In this document: piece after piece, positions 26,101 to 33,798 of the stretch | How positions within the stretch are numbered: position 1 is the first letter of the stretch | How the letters are laid out: each line of letters begins with the position of its first letter | Source of the DNA: Hanstruepera ponticola | GTDB taxonomy: Bacteria; Bacteroidota; Bacteroidia; Flavobacteriales; Flavobacteriaceae | Direction of reading: 5' to 3' | DNA: 64,000 nt | Assembly: GCF_012931685.1 (NCBI RefSeq) | Contig: NZ_JABANC010000001.1 | Span: 744,001 to 808,000, forward strand | Program-made: the position numbers and the translations under genes | Notes under the pieces: model-generated | Seen by the model: the letters and a program-made list of their open reading frames with translations, nothing else | What the model was told of the DNA's origin: nothing | Database searches by the model: none

Positions 26101-26214
26101 AATACAACAACTTTCAACAGAACAATTGATTTAAGTTCAGCTTCAACGGGGATTTATATGTTGCAAGTAACTAGTGGTTCAAAAACCGCTACGAAAAAAT
26201 TAATAATTCGATAG
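23146..26214 (+). CDS. secreted reprolysin-like zinc metalloprotease with T9SS sorting domain
   Basis: A 1022-residue secreted multidomain protease. Seen in order: a signal peptide (~1-22, ending AFSQ); a propeptide-like region to ~200; a metzincin catalytic domain with HEMGHQYGGPH (H354, E355, H358, H364) and a Met-turn near TIMAYAG; a PKD/Ig-like segment (~445-560); a second beta-sandwich (~570-675); a proprotein-convertase P-like domain (~685-830); a CSPG/cadherin-like repeat (~855-945); and the T9SS type A C-terminal domain (FNVYPNPTSGEV to KKLIIR). It would cross the outer membrane by the type IX system and act outside the cell. The substrate is unknown; protein degradation for nutrition is a guess. 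A terminator follows. Confidence 0.9.
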   Translation: MRNYYAKLTFFLALVFTISAFSQNRQSVWTKVTKNQAESNDLVFRKSTPEKANFYQLDITEFKQQLQNAPQRDRFLEDSNVLVDFPNTDGTFETFKVYEASVMAAELQSQYSDIRSYVGQSVENPETLIRFSVTPQGLHTMTLSSETGTQFIDPYTRDSNAYIVYAKRDLPFGNRSFVCEVDDEGLIAEDLDIDVMAQRNANDGKMRTFRLALACTIEYASFHWTAAGLTAADSVADRKDAVLAAMVVTMTRVNGVYEKELSITMTLVPNNLNIIYIVSDSFDNNNAGTLINQSQTVIDGAIGSANYDIGHTFSTGGGGLAQLNSPCVNGSKARGITGLPQPVGDAYDIDFVCHEMGHQYGGPHTFNGSTGNCSGSNRSPSNAYEPGSGTTIMAYAGICAPQNVQGNSDAYFHQISLQRIWANVSAGNSQCGVQTDTGNTAPTADAGASYTVPISTPYMLTASSTDGESTDTHTYTWEQWDLGPAGAPTETTATGPLVRSFEGTTNPTRYIPNIPDLLQSGGSTDWEKLVSISRAINFRVTVRDNDPRGGQTATDIMTVTTSTSSGPFAVTSQSTPVTWSAGNTETITWNVAGTNAGAVNTPNVDILLSTDGGMTFDTVLASAVPNNGSADIIVPDVLAEDCLVMVKGSGNIFFNINTSRIAIGYNITAGDVCETYTFNLNQTLGTNATAFEQFGVNIPDSGTITDVNFKYDITTPNIGQLHMAIVSAGGTRAYAHNANGQCASGANMQVVWDSEAAGEVVCGQDPTTGTALPAPGVGEPLSAIYGEEMNGTWVLMAANIGATNMVFNFADVEICTSGFVAVLAPERITQTTVEVDVLSSATIDDTHLVVASPNTPNPSDIEFTLTVLPTEGTVYLNGAALGINDTFTQADVNSGNVTYTTTSSVDTTDGFRVDVDDNNDGTLPNLLVNIQVIDGLSVDEFSFDVFNVYPNPTSGEVTVMLSSYEDVSVSLFDIQGRKVYNNYFENTTTFNRTIDLSSASTGIYMLQVTSGSKTATKKLIIR

Positions 26215-26231
26215 AATTTATAATATTCATA

Positions 26232-26258
26232 AAAAAGCTCCTTTTAAGGAGCTTTTTT
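26232..26258 (+). terminator. intrinsic terminator after the metalloprotease gene
   Basis: Arms AAAAAGCTCCTT and AAGGAGCTTTTT form a strong hairpin with a T-run on the plus strand, starting 18 bp after the stop codon. Confidence 0.85.
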
Positions 26259-26286
26259 TGTATTGTTGAATTTTAATTATTGTTAC

Positions 26287-27402
26287 ATGAACTTATCATA
26301 TTGGGAAATAAAAACATGGTTTAGTAATGTTGATTATACGGTAGTTGGCAGCGGAATAGTGGGTTTAAGCTGTGCGATTCAATTAAAGTATAAATATCCC
26401 AAAGCAAATGTGTTAGTATTAGAGCGCGGTGTATTGCCTCAAGGCGCAAGTACTAAAAATGCTGGTTTTGCCTGTTTTGGAAGCTTGAGTGAAATTCTTG
26501 ACGACCTTAAAACACACACAGAAGAAGAGGTTTTTAAAATTGTTAAAAAGCGAAAGGAAGGTTTAGACTTATTACGTAAAAATTTGTCAGACTCAAATAT
26601 TGACTTTAAGCAATTTGGTGGTTTTGAATTATTCAACTGCGATGATAATGAGTTATTTGAAGAATGCTTATCTCATAAAGAAACAATTAACAAGCTATTA
26701 AAACCAATTTTTAAGGAATCTGTTTATAGTATTAAATCAAATATTTTTGAATTTAAGAATATCAAACCAAAGTATCTATTAAACCAGTTTGAAGGCCAGA
26801 TTGATACTGGTAAAATGATGCAGGCATTACTCTCTAAAGCACAATCTAATGGAATTAGAATTTTAAATAGTATAACAGTTGAAGATTTTGTATGCACAAA
26901 TACTCACGTTGAAATTAAAACCAACTACTTTAATTTCAAAACTAATAAATTATGCATCACAACAAACGGATTTGCCAAACAGTTGTTAGATGAAGAAGTC
27001 AAACCCGCTAGAGCTCAAGTTTTAATAACTAAACCTATTGACAAGCTCCATATTAAAGGAACTTTTCATTTAGACAGAGGTTATTATTACTTTAGAAATA
27101 TAGATAACAGAGTATTATTTGGAGGTGGTAGAAATTTAGACTTTAAAGGAGAAGAAACAACTGATATGATTGAAACAAAACGGATTCAGGATAAACTTGA
27201 AGACCTATTAAAAACGGTTATATTACCTGATAAACCATTCGAAGTAGATTATCGTTGGAGCGGAATCATGGGTATTGGTAATCAAAAAAAACCTATTGTA
27301 AAACAGGTTAGCAATCACGTTTATTGTGGTGTTAGATTAGGAGGTATGGGAGTTGCAATAGGAAGTTCCGTTGGTGTTGATTTAGCGAATTTACTAGATT
27401 AA
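26287..27402 (+). CDS. FAD-dependent oxidoreductase, DAO family
   Basis: A 371-residue flavoenzyme. Seen: the Rossmann dinucleotide motif VVGSGIVGLSCAIQL near residues 20-34, GASTKNAGFACFGS (a flavin-proximal loop common in D-amino-acid-oxidase-like enzymes) near 60-73, and a C-terminal GVRLGGMGVAIGSSVG that closes the FAD site. The substrate cannot be told; glycine/D-amino-acid or related amine oxidation fits the family. ATG 26287 is chosen since the longer frame from 26263 adds eight residues within the terminator tail. Two bases separate its stop from the transglycosylase start, so they form an operon. Confidence 0.85.
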   Translation: MNLSYWEIKTWFSNVDYTVVGSGIVGLSCAIQLKYKYPKANVLVLERGVLPQGASTKNAGFACFGSLSEILDDLKTHTEEEVFKIVKKRKEGLDLLRKNLSDSNIDFKQFGGFELFNCDDNELFEECLSHKETINKLLKPIFKESVYSIKSNIFEFKNIKPKYLLNQFEGQIDTGKMMQALLSKAQSNGIRILNSITVEDFVCTNTHVEIKTNYFNFKTNKLCITTNGFAKQLLDEEVKPARAQVLITKPIDKLHIKGTFHLDRGYYYFRNIDNRVLFGGGRNLDFKGEETTDMIETKRIQDKLEDLLKTVILPDKPFEVDYRWSGIMGIGNQKKPIVKQVSNHVYCGVRLGGMGVAIGSSVGVDLANLLD

Positions 27403-27404
27403 AA

Positions 27405-28100
27405 ATGCGAAAAATAATTAGATTCTTTTGGCGACTTTTTTTAGGACTGATTTTATTTTCTTTATTTCTGGTCTTTCTCTATAAATGGGTTCCTGTTAAA
27501 TTAACTCCTTTAATGGTTATTAGAAGCATTGAAAGTTATCAGAACGGAAGTGAAATTAGAATCAATCATAATTGGGAACCGATAGAGAACATATCCAAAA
27601 ACTTACAATTAGCAGTTATTTGCAGTGAAGATCAAAATTTTTTAATTCATAACGGCTTTGATCTGAAGGCCATAGAAAAAGCTATAGAAAACAATAAAAA
27701 AGGTAAGCGTGTAAAAGGAGGCAGCACCATAAGCCAACAAACAGCTAAAAATGTATTTTTATGGCCAGAACGTAGTTGGTTAAGAAAAGGCTTAGAAGTG
27801 TATTTTACATTTTTGATTGAACATATTTGGGGTAAAGAGCGTATAATGGAAGTTTATTTAAACAGTATTGAAATGGGTAATAGTATTTATGGAGCAGAGG
27901 CAGCATCTCAATATTGGTTTAAAAAGTCAACATCAAAATTATCACCGTCAGAAGCAGCCAGTATTGCTGCTATTCTACCTAACCCTAGAAAATACAAGGC
28001 ACGACCGGCTTCAAATTATATTCAAAGTAGAGTTAATTGGATTGTTAAACAAATGGGGTATTTTGGAAAACTTAATTATGAAATAGCCCATGTCAAGTAG
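27405..28100 (+). CDS. mtgA: monofunctional peptidoglycan glycosyltransferase
   Basis: A 231-residue inner-membrane GT51 enzyme that polymerises lipid II into glycan strands without a transpeptidase domain. Seen: one N-terminal TM helix (~8-28), the catalytic-Glu motif SEDQNFLIHNGFD near residues 74-86, the KGGSTISQQTAKN motif (~103-115) and the ERIMEVYLNSIEMG motif with the second Glu (~145-158). Length is typical of MtgA. Overlaps the start of the GreA-like gene by 11 bp. Confidence 0.93.
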   Translation: MRKIIRFFWRLFLGLILFSLFLVFLYKWVPVKLTPLMVIRSIESYQNGSEIRINHNWEPIENISKNLQLAVICSEDQNFLIHNGFDLKAIEKAIENNKKGKRVKGGSTISQQTAKNVFLWPERSWLRKGLEVYFTFLIEHIWGKERIMEVYLNSIEMGNSIYGAEAASQYWFKKSTSKLSPSEAASIAAILPNPRKYKARPASNYIQSRVNWIVKQMGYFGKLNYEIAHVK

Positions 28101-28551
28101 TTTAGAAATAAAAGTAAAATTATTTGAACAATGTTATAGGTTTTGTCAAGACAGATTAAAGATTGTCCTATCCCAAATAGAAGATACAAACAAAGCTTTA
28201 ACCACAGAAACTAAAAGTAGTGCAGGTGATAAGCATGAAACTGGGCGAGCTATGTTACAAATAGAGCGCGAAAAACTAGGAAAACAATTAGCCGAACTAG
28301 AGAAACAGCAAGAAATCCTCTCTAAAATTCAAACGGATAAAATTTCTATAAATATTAGTTTAGGGAGTATTGTTCATACAACGCAATCAAATTATTTTAT
28401 AGCAATTAGCGCAGGAAAATTACAAGTTAATGATGTGGTGTTTTATGGAATTTCCTCACAAACGCCTATTGGTAAATTGCTGCTAGGCAAAACAGTAGGC
28501 AGCGAAGTTGAATTCAATAACCTAAAATTTTTAATTGAGAAGGTTAGTTAG
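28090..28551 (+). CDS. GreA/GreB-like protein
   Basis: A 153-residue protein with a Gre-factor outline: an N-terminal coiled coil (~1-80, Lys/Glu/Gln-rich) and a C-terminal FKBP-like domain ending SQTPIGKLLLGKTVGSEVEF, the usual GreA/B signature. True GreA rescues backtracked RNA polymerase by inserting the acidic tip of the coiled coil into the secondary channel; here the tip region reads ETKSSAGDKHETG, with acidic residues but not the usual DNAEY-type layout, so activity may differ. It is a second, divergent Gre relative rather than clearly the housekeeping GreA. It is encoded overlapping mtgA. Confidence 0.6.
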   Translation: MSSSLEIKVKLFEQCYRFCQDRLKIVLSQIEDTNKALTTETKSSAGDKHETGRAMLQIEREKLGKQLAELEKQQEILSKIQTDKISINISLGSIVHTTQSNYFIAISAGKLQVNDVVFYGISSQTPIGKLLLGKTVGSEVEFNNLKFLIEKVS

Positions 28552-29458
28552 TTTCTTTAATGAAAACACAATCATTTATACCTAAAGTTTCGTGATGCTG
28601 AAAGTAGACCTTATTTTCGTTGTAGTTGGCTTCAATTAAATAATAATCGCCTTTAAAATAACAATTTGCTACTACTACTTCAATATCAGAGTTGTCGACA
28701 ACTTGTAATTGATGTGCATAAATAATCCCATAGGGCTCAATAACACTATATTCTCCAAAAAATGCAGCTATTAATGGCAATTTTGGGTTTCTGTATAGTT
28801 CTTCTGGTTTTTCAGTTGCAATCACTCTTGAGTCATGGAGTGCTATTATGTTATCAGCGTATCCTAAAACATCTTCCTTATCATGTGTTGCAACTATGCA
28901 TGTTATTTGTTTTTGTTTTAAATATTTGAAAAGCCGTCGTCTTAATTGGTGCTTTTTAAAATTATCGATATGACTAAACGGTTCGTCTAATAAAATTAAT
29001 TCAGGGTCTTTAGCCAATGCTTTGGCTAGTGCAACGCGTTGTTTTTGCCCACCACTTAACAAATTTGCTTTTGTCTTATCAAAATCTGTTAACTCTACGA
29101 CTTCTAGTAGTTCTAAAATGCGCTCTTCTTTTTGTTCAGGAAAGAAATTAGATAGGTAATGGCCAATGTTTTCAGCAACACTAATAAAAGGCATTAACTC
29201 AAATTCTTGAGCCACGTATTTCATAAAGTCATAACCAATAACAAGATTGTATTTAGGACCTAATATTTCGGTTTCTCCCCAAAAAATTTGACCTTCATCT
29301 AAATCATACGTACCATATATAAGTTTCAACAATGTACTTTTTCCAGAGCCACTTTCACCAATGATAGATACATGCTCTCCTTTTTGTATCGATAAATTAA
29401 GGTTGCGCAGAACAGGTTTTGTTTGATAACTAAAAGTTATTTTCTTTATTTGAAGCAT
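28544..29458 (-). CDS. ABC transporter ATP-binding protein with C-terminal TOBE-like region
   Basis: A 304-residue ABC ATPase. Seen: Walker A GESGSGKST (~35-43), signature LSGGQKQRVALAKALA, Walker B LILLDEPFSHID, the switch His in VATHDKED, and a C-terminal ~70-residue beta-rich extension after AFFGEYSV that resembles the regulatory TOBE part of PotA/FbpC-like importers. No permease or binding-protein gene is adjacent, so the partner must be elsewhere. ATG 29458 is chosen: MLQIKKITFSY is a normal ABC beginning, and the preceding in-frame start at 29476 adds six residues. Convergent with the GreA-like gene (8-bp overlap of ends). Confidence 0.85.
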   Translation of the reverse strand: MLQIKKITFSYQTKPVLRNLNLSIQKGEHVSIIGESGSGKSTLLKLIYGTYDLDEGQIFWGETEILGPKYNLVIGYDFMKYVAQEFELMPFISVAENIGHYLSNFFPEQKEERILELLEVVELTDFDKTKANLLSGGQKQRVALAKALAKDPELILLDEPFSHIDNFKKHQLRRRLFKYLKQKQITCIVATHDKEDVLGYADNIIALHDSRVIATEKPEELYRNPKLPLIAAFFGEYSVIEPYGIIYAHQLQVVDNSDIEVVVANCYFKGDYYLIEANYNENKVYFQHHETLGINDCVFIKETN

Positions 29459-29476
29459 GGGACAAAAATAAAGCAA

Positions 29477-29511
29477 AAAAAATTCGCTCGATGTTAGAGC
29501 GAATTTTTTTT
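29477..29511 (-). terminator. terminator between the CRTAC1-type gene and the ABC gene
   Basis: AAATTCGCTC and GAGCGAATTT form a 10-bp stem, flanked by runs of A and T so that a U-run follows on the minus strand. It ends transcription of the CRTAC1-type gene 20 bp after its stop. Confidence 0.8.
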
Positions 29512-29530
29512 TAACTTGAAATTTAAGTAA

Positions 29531-31546
29531 TTATTCCTTTATAAATTTTCTTGTGACAACTCTACCTTCATTTTCTATTCTTAAAACGTAGAAACCACTA
29601 TTTAAAGTTGAAACGTTAAGCGAATTCCCTTCTAATTTTGCATTTAAAACACGCTTACCATTAATATCAATAACGGTAGCTACTCTATTAATTAAGCCTG
29701 CTTGAGATTCAAAGTTTATAATCTCTTTTGCAGGATTAGGATAAATAACTAAATCTGATATTTCATGGTCTTCAACAGATAATGATTCGCCCTCTATGAT
29801 AACTGTACTTTCATTAATAGGAGGGTTTTGAATGTTATCTATAATGCCTGATGGCCAATAAACAATAATATTTTCAATTGTGTCTTCAGTTCCTAATCCA
29901 AAATGGGTATTTAGGGAACTCATGTAACGAAATCCTTCACCACTGCGAACATCCCTAATTTGCACTCCTGAAGCAGTGTGAACTTCAACACGTGCGCCAA
30001 TGCCATTGATATTACTATCAGTTCCAACTGTAGTTATTTTAGTCCAATTATTATCATTGCCTTCATTTCTGTAAAAGGTACTTCCATTAAAAGCATCAAT
30101 AAAACCATCATTATCTAAATCACCAAAAGATCCGTTTGATAGTTGGTTGGTATAAACTGTGAATGTCATATCACCATTACCAAACAAGATATTGCCATTT
30201 GATGCAATATCTAAGTTTCCATCATTGTCAAAATCGTAAGTAGCATTTTCAATTCCAGTAGCAGTTAGTGTACTTACACCAGAAGATGCCGTAACGTTTT
30301 CAAAAATACCATTATTGTTACGCATTAGTTTATGAGATCCAGAACTTGCTCCAACAAAAACATCCATATCACCATCATTGTCAAAATCGCCCCAAGCAGA
30401 AGACCAAGTTTGTAAAGGATCAGCTAAACCAATTGCAGATGCATTTTCAACAAAAGTACCATCACCATTATTAGTATGCATTTCGTTAATATTAATAGTC
30501 GTAGACCCACCTCGACATTTAGCTATAAACAAGTCAATATCTCGATCATTATCATAGTCTATCCAAATGGAACCATAATTTCCACCACCAGCTATGTCTC
30601 CTAAACCACCTTGATTAAAGGTTAAATTCCCACTACCATCATTAATGTAAAAAACATTGGGATCAATATCATGACAAACAAAAGCATCTAAATGTCCGTC
30701 ATTATTGATATCGACAAAATTTGAACGTTGAGAAAACACATATTCTGTACCAGAAAACTCTGTAAACGTAAAATCACCATTTGAACGCATGAAAGTTACA
30801 CCACTTCCACTACCATATAATAAGTCAGTAAATCCATCTGCATTATAATCTCCAGCTGCTAAACTCCAACCTGGTGTGAAATCGGCGTTTGATGTCGTAA
30901 TATTGGTTTCTGTGAATCCACCAGATCCATTTTGTAAATGAATATTAACATTAGTGGCAGTTATACTCACAATGTCATCTAGATAATCACCATTCATATC
31001 AACGACTGCCCTACTAGAACCTGTAACGCTTATGTTACTAGTTGCAAACGTAACAGGTGCAGGATCTGGACCTGGAGGAGGATCGCCCTCATAAATCTCA
31101 AAATCAAATCCATTGGCACTCCATTTATCATCAAATACAATGTAATATGTCTGACCACCAACAACATCTAGTGAAGCAATTGACAAATAACCATTACCAA
31201 TATCGCCACTATCATCATCACCTCCTTCACAAACCAATGCGCCACAATTACCACTGTAAATATGTACACGCGTATCACCTCCTGAATTTTGAGATAATTC
31301 AGTAGTGACAGTCATATAAGTGTCTTCAGAAGGAATGTACCTATACCATTCACCAGCGGTAACATTGTTTCCGTTACCAACACAAAATTCAGGAGGCATT
31401 TCGCTACCATTTATAGCGTCAACAGTATATAGACCAGGACCGGTTATAGGTGTATCAGCATCAGCTTCTGCACAGGTATCTGAATTAGTTTGCGAATAGT
31501 TAAGCAGGGTAGAAAGTAGGGTGACTAGGAGTAATATTTTTTTCAT
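29531..31546 (-). CDS. secreted CRTAC1-type VCBS-repeat protein with T9SS sorting domain (copy 2)
   Basis: A 671-residue extracellular protein. Seen: a signal peptide (MKKILLLVTLL, ending NYSQ); an N-terminal beta domain with Cys pairs (~30-160); many FG-GAP/VCBS repeats with calcium-binding loops such as DYNADGFTD, DINNDGHLD, DYDNDRDID, DFDNDGDMD and DFDNDGNLD (~185-480), expected to form a beta-propeller; an ASPIC/UnbV domain (NGIGARVEV through FGLGTED, ~500-600); and a T9SS type A C-terminal domain (VIYPNPAKEI to KFIKE). ATG 31546 is used because the signal peptide starts there; an upstream in-frame start at 31669 adds 41 residues that look non-coding. It is a tandem paralogue of the next gene. 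Function unknown; surface binding is likely. Confidence 0.85.
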   Translation of the reverse strand: MKKILLLVTLLSTLLNYSQTNSDTCAEADADTPITGPGLYTVDAINGSEMPPEFCVGNGNNVTAGEWYRYIPSEDTYMTVTTELSQNSGGDTRVHIYSGNCGALVCEGGDDDSGDIGNGYLSIASLDVVGGQTYYIVFDDKWSANGFDFEIYEGDPPPGPDPAPVTFATSNISVTGSSRAVVDMNGDYLDDIVSITATNVNIHLQNGSGGFTETNITTSNADFTPGWSLAAGDYNADGFTDLLYGSGSGVTFMRSNGDFTFTEFSGTEYVFSQRSNFVDINNDGHLDAFVCHDIDPNVFYINDGSGNLTFNQGGLGDIAGGGNYGSIWIDYDNDRDIDLFIAKCRGGSTTININEMHTNNGDGTFVENASAIGLADPLQTWSSAWGDFDNDGDMDVFVGASSGSHKLMRNNNGIFENVTASSGVSTLTATGIENATYDFDNDGNLDIASNGNILFGNGDMTFTVYTNQLSNGSFGDLDNDGFIDAFNGSTFYRNEGNDNNWTKITTVGTDSNINGIGARVEVHTASGVQIRDVRSGEGFRYMSSLNTHFGLGTEDTIENIIVYWPSGIIDNIQNPPINESTVIIEGESLSVEDHEISDLVIYPNPAKEIINFESQAGLINRVATVIDINGKRVLNAKLEGNSLNVSTLNSGFYVLRIENEGRVVTRKFIKE

Positions 31547-31643
31547 ATTCGCTATTAATTTGATTAACACTTCTTTAGAAAAGTCCCCTAAAATACTAAA
31601 TTTTATTAAACCATTGAAGATAAACAAGATATTAATTAAAATC

Positions 31644-31679
31644 AAAAAAGACTCATATGTTTTAAACATGAGTCTTTTT
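31644..31679 (-). terminator. terminator between the two CRTAC1-type genes
   Basis: AAAAAGACTCAT and ATGAGTCTTTTT form a long stem around a TATGTTTTAAAC loop, with a U-run on the minus strand, 22 bp after the stop of the upstream paralogue. It indicates that the two paralogues are separate transcripts. Confidence 0.75.
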
Positions 31680-31700
31680 GAATTAACATATTTGTTAAAA

Positions 31701-33782
31701 TTAAATCTTAATAATTTTTTTCACTACTTGTTTACCATTTGATTCTAGTCGTAAAAAATATGTGCCCGAAGATAAACCAGAAACATTTATTGTGTTATTA
31801 ACAATAAAACCATTTAACACACGCTTTCCGTTTATATCAAAAATAGTTGCCACTCTATCTGACAAATCATCATTCGTTTTAATTGAGAGGATATTGTTAA
31901 CAGGATTAGGATATATAATCATTTCAGAAATAGATTGATCAACTACACTTAAAGGGAAGTCACCTTCTGTAATAGTTAGTGATTGGTTAATTGCAGGATT
32001 ATCAATTTGATCAATAAACCCTGATGGCCATCTAACAATAATTTTAGTAATAGAGGTATCAGTGCCTAAACCAACGTGAGTATTTAAACTGCTCATAAAA
32101 GCAAATCCTTCGCCACTACGTACATCTCTTATTTGCGTCCCAGAATTTGTATAAACTTCAACACGAGCTCCTATACCATTTCCATTGCTTGTAGTTCCAA
32201 CAGTATGAATTTTAATCCAGTTATTCACTGTACCATCATTCATATAAATAGTTCCAACACCATTATTTTGTGTAACAGCATCAATAAACCCATCATCATT
32301 AAGGTCTCCAAAAGAACCGTTGACATATGGAATAATATTTTCTATGGAATAGAAAGTTAAATCACCATTTCCAAAAAGAATATTTCCGTTAGAGACAATA
32401 TCAAGGTTTCCATCATTGTCAAAGTCAAAAGCTAAATTTTCGTGACCTGTAGTTGTCAGATCTGTAACGTGAGAGCCAACGGTAACATTTGTAAAAACAC
32501 CTGATGTATTTACATCATTTCTCATTAGTTTATGAGTACCTGTACTAGCACCAACAAAAACATCCATATCACCATCATTATCAAAATCTCCCCAAGCTGA
32601 TGACCAAGTTTGCATAGGGTCATCAAGACCAAGTGAGGCTGCAACTTCTGTATAAGTGCCATCACCATTATTTCTTAACATTTGATTTTTTCTCCGCTCT
32701 GTTTCACCACCACATTTTGCAATAAACATGTCTAAATCACCGTCATTATCATAATCTATCCAAATTGAGCCGTAATTTCCACCAGAAGCATAATCACCTA
32801 GACCACCCTGGTTAAATATTAAATTCCCGGACCCATCATTAATATAAAATACGTTTGGAGCTACATCATGGCAAACAAAAGCATCTAGATGACCATCATT
32901 ATTTATATCAGCGAAATTAGACCGTTGCGAAAAGACATCTTCAGATCCTGAAGATTCTATAAAGCTTGTTACATCATCAAATGGATTCCCATTATTTAAG
33001 TTAGATGAATTTATTTCTGCTTTCATAAAAGTCACACCACTACCATTCCCATAAACTAAATCAGTATAACCATTTTTATCATAATCTGCTGCGGCCAAAC
33101 TCCAAGAAGGGGTGAAATCAGCATCAGGAGTGTCTATGTTTATGTTAGTAAAGTTACCAGAAGTATTTTGAAATTGCACATTTATTTCAGATGACGTATA
33201 AGTTCCAACGGTCACTATATCATCAAGAAAATCACCATTCATATCAACAACAGCCCATTTTATTTGGTTTATACCTAATGAGGTGAAGTTTTGAGTTGTG
33301 AATGAGATAGGTGAGGGTTGAGGAGGTGCAATATTGTTAATCTCTAGACAAAAAGCAACATCCGACAAGGCTGTTCCTTCAAAGTCATAAATTTGAATGA
33401 TTAGTTCATCACCTAATTCCCAACCACTTACAGTTTCATTAGCAAAAGTATCAGTGCAGTCATAATGAATAGTTCCATTTGCATTCCACACAGTTATTCC
33501 AGGGTTACCAGGAGCTTGTGATGAGAATGAAAGCCCTAAAGATGTAGCTGTCCAAGTAAAAAATTGATCTAATCCAGATGTACTGCAATTGCCTTGTAGT
33601 TCACTATCCGTCGTTCCATCTGTTGAAAAAGGCAGAACAAAAGTTGGCGTATCACAACCTGTTCCTTCAGGAGAAGGAGTAATTGGAATAGCGCCGCCAA
33701 TAACATCATTACTAGGTTGTGCAAAAGTTTGAGTTATTACAAAGCAACCAATGATTATTGAAAAAAGTAATTTAGTTTTCAT
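31701..33782 (-). CDS. secreted CRTAC1-type VCBS-repeat protein with T9SS sorting domain (copy 1)
   Basis: A 693-residue extracellular protein with the same layout as its neighbour: signal peptide (ending QTFAQ), a distinct N-terminal beta domain (~25-150) with CDTP and NCSTSG, VCBS/FG-GAP repeats (DYDKNGYTD, DINNDGHLD, DYDNDGDLD, DFDNDGDMD, DFDNDGNLD), an ASPIC/UnbV domain and a T9SS C-terminal domain (IIYPNPVNNI to KKIIKI). The repeat and ASPIC parts are nearly identical to the neighbour over long stretches, while the N-terminal domains differ, pointing to tandem duplication followed by N-terminal divergence. ATG 33782 starts the signal peptide and lies 16 bp after the cytochrome gene's stop, so it is probably co-transcribed with it. 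Confidence 0.85.
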   Translation of the reverse strand: MKTKLLFSIIIGCFVITQTFAQPSNDVIGGAIPITPSPEGTGCDTPTFVLPFSTDGTTDSELQGNCSTSGLDQFFTWTATSLGLSFSSQAPGNPGITVWNANGTIHYDCTDTFANETVSGWELGDELIIQIYDFEGTALSDVAFCLEINNIAPPQPSPISFTTQNFTSLGINQIKWAVVDMNGDFLDDIVTVGTYTSSEINVQFQNTSGNFTNINIDTPDADFTPSWSLAAADYDKNGYTDLVYGNGSGVTFMKAEINSSNLNNGNPFDDVTSFIESSGSEDVFSQRSNFADINNDGHLDAFVCHDVAPNVFYINDGSGNLIFNQGGLGDYASGGNYGSIWIDYDNDGDLDMFIAKCGGETERRKNQMLRNNGDGTYTEVAASLGLDDPMQTWSSAWGDFDNDGDMDVFVGASTGTHKLMRNDVNTSGVFTNVTVGSHVTDLTTTGHENLAFDFDNDGNLDIVSNGNILFGNGDLTFYSIENIIPYVNGSFGDLNDDGFIDAVTQNNGVGTIYMNDGTVNNWIKIHTVGTTSNGNGIGARVEVYTNSGTQIRDVRSGEGFAFMSSLNTHVGLGTDTSITKIIVRWPSGFIDQIDNPAINQSLTITEGDFPLSVVDQSISEMIIYPNPVNNILSIKTNDDLSDRVATIFDINGKRVLNGFIVNNTINVSGLSSGTYFLRLESNGKQVVKKIIKI

Positions 33783-33798
33783 AGTTTTTATGTTAATA

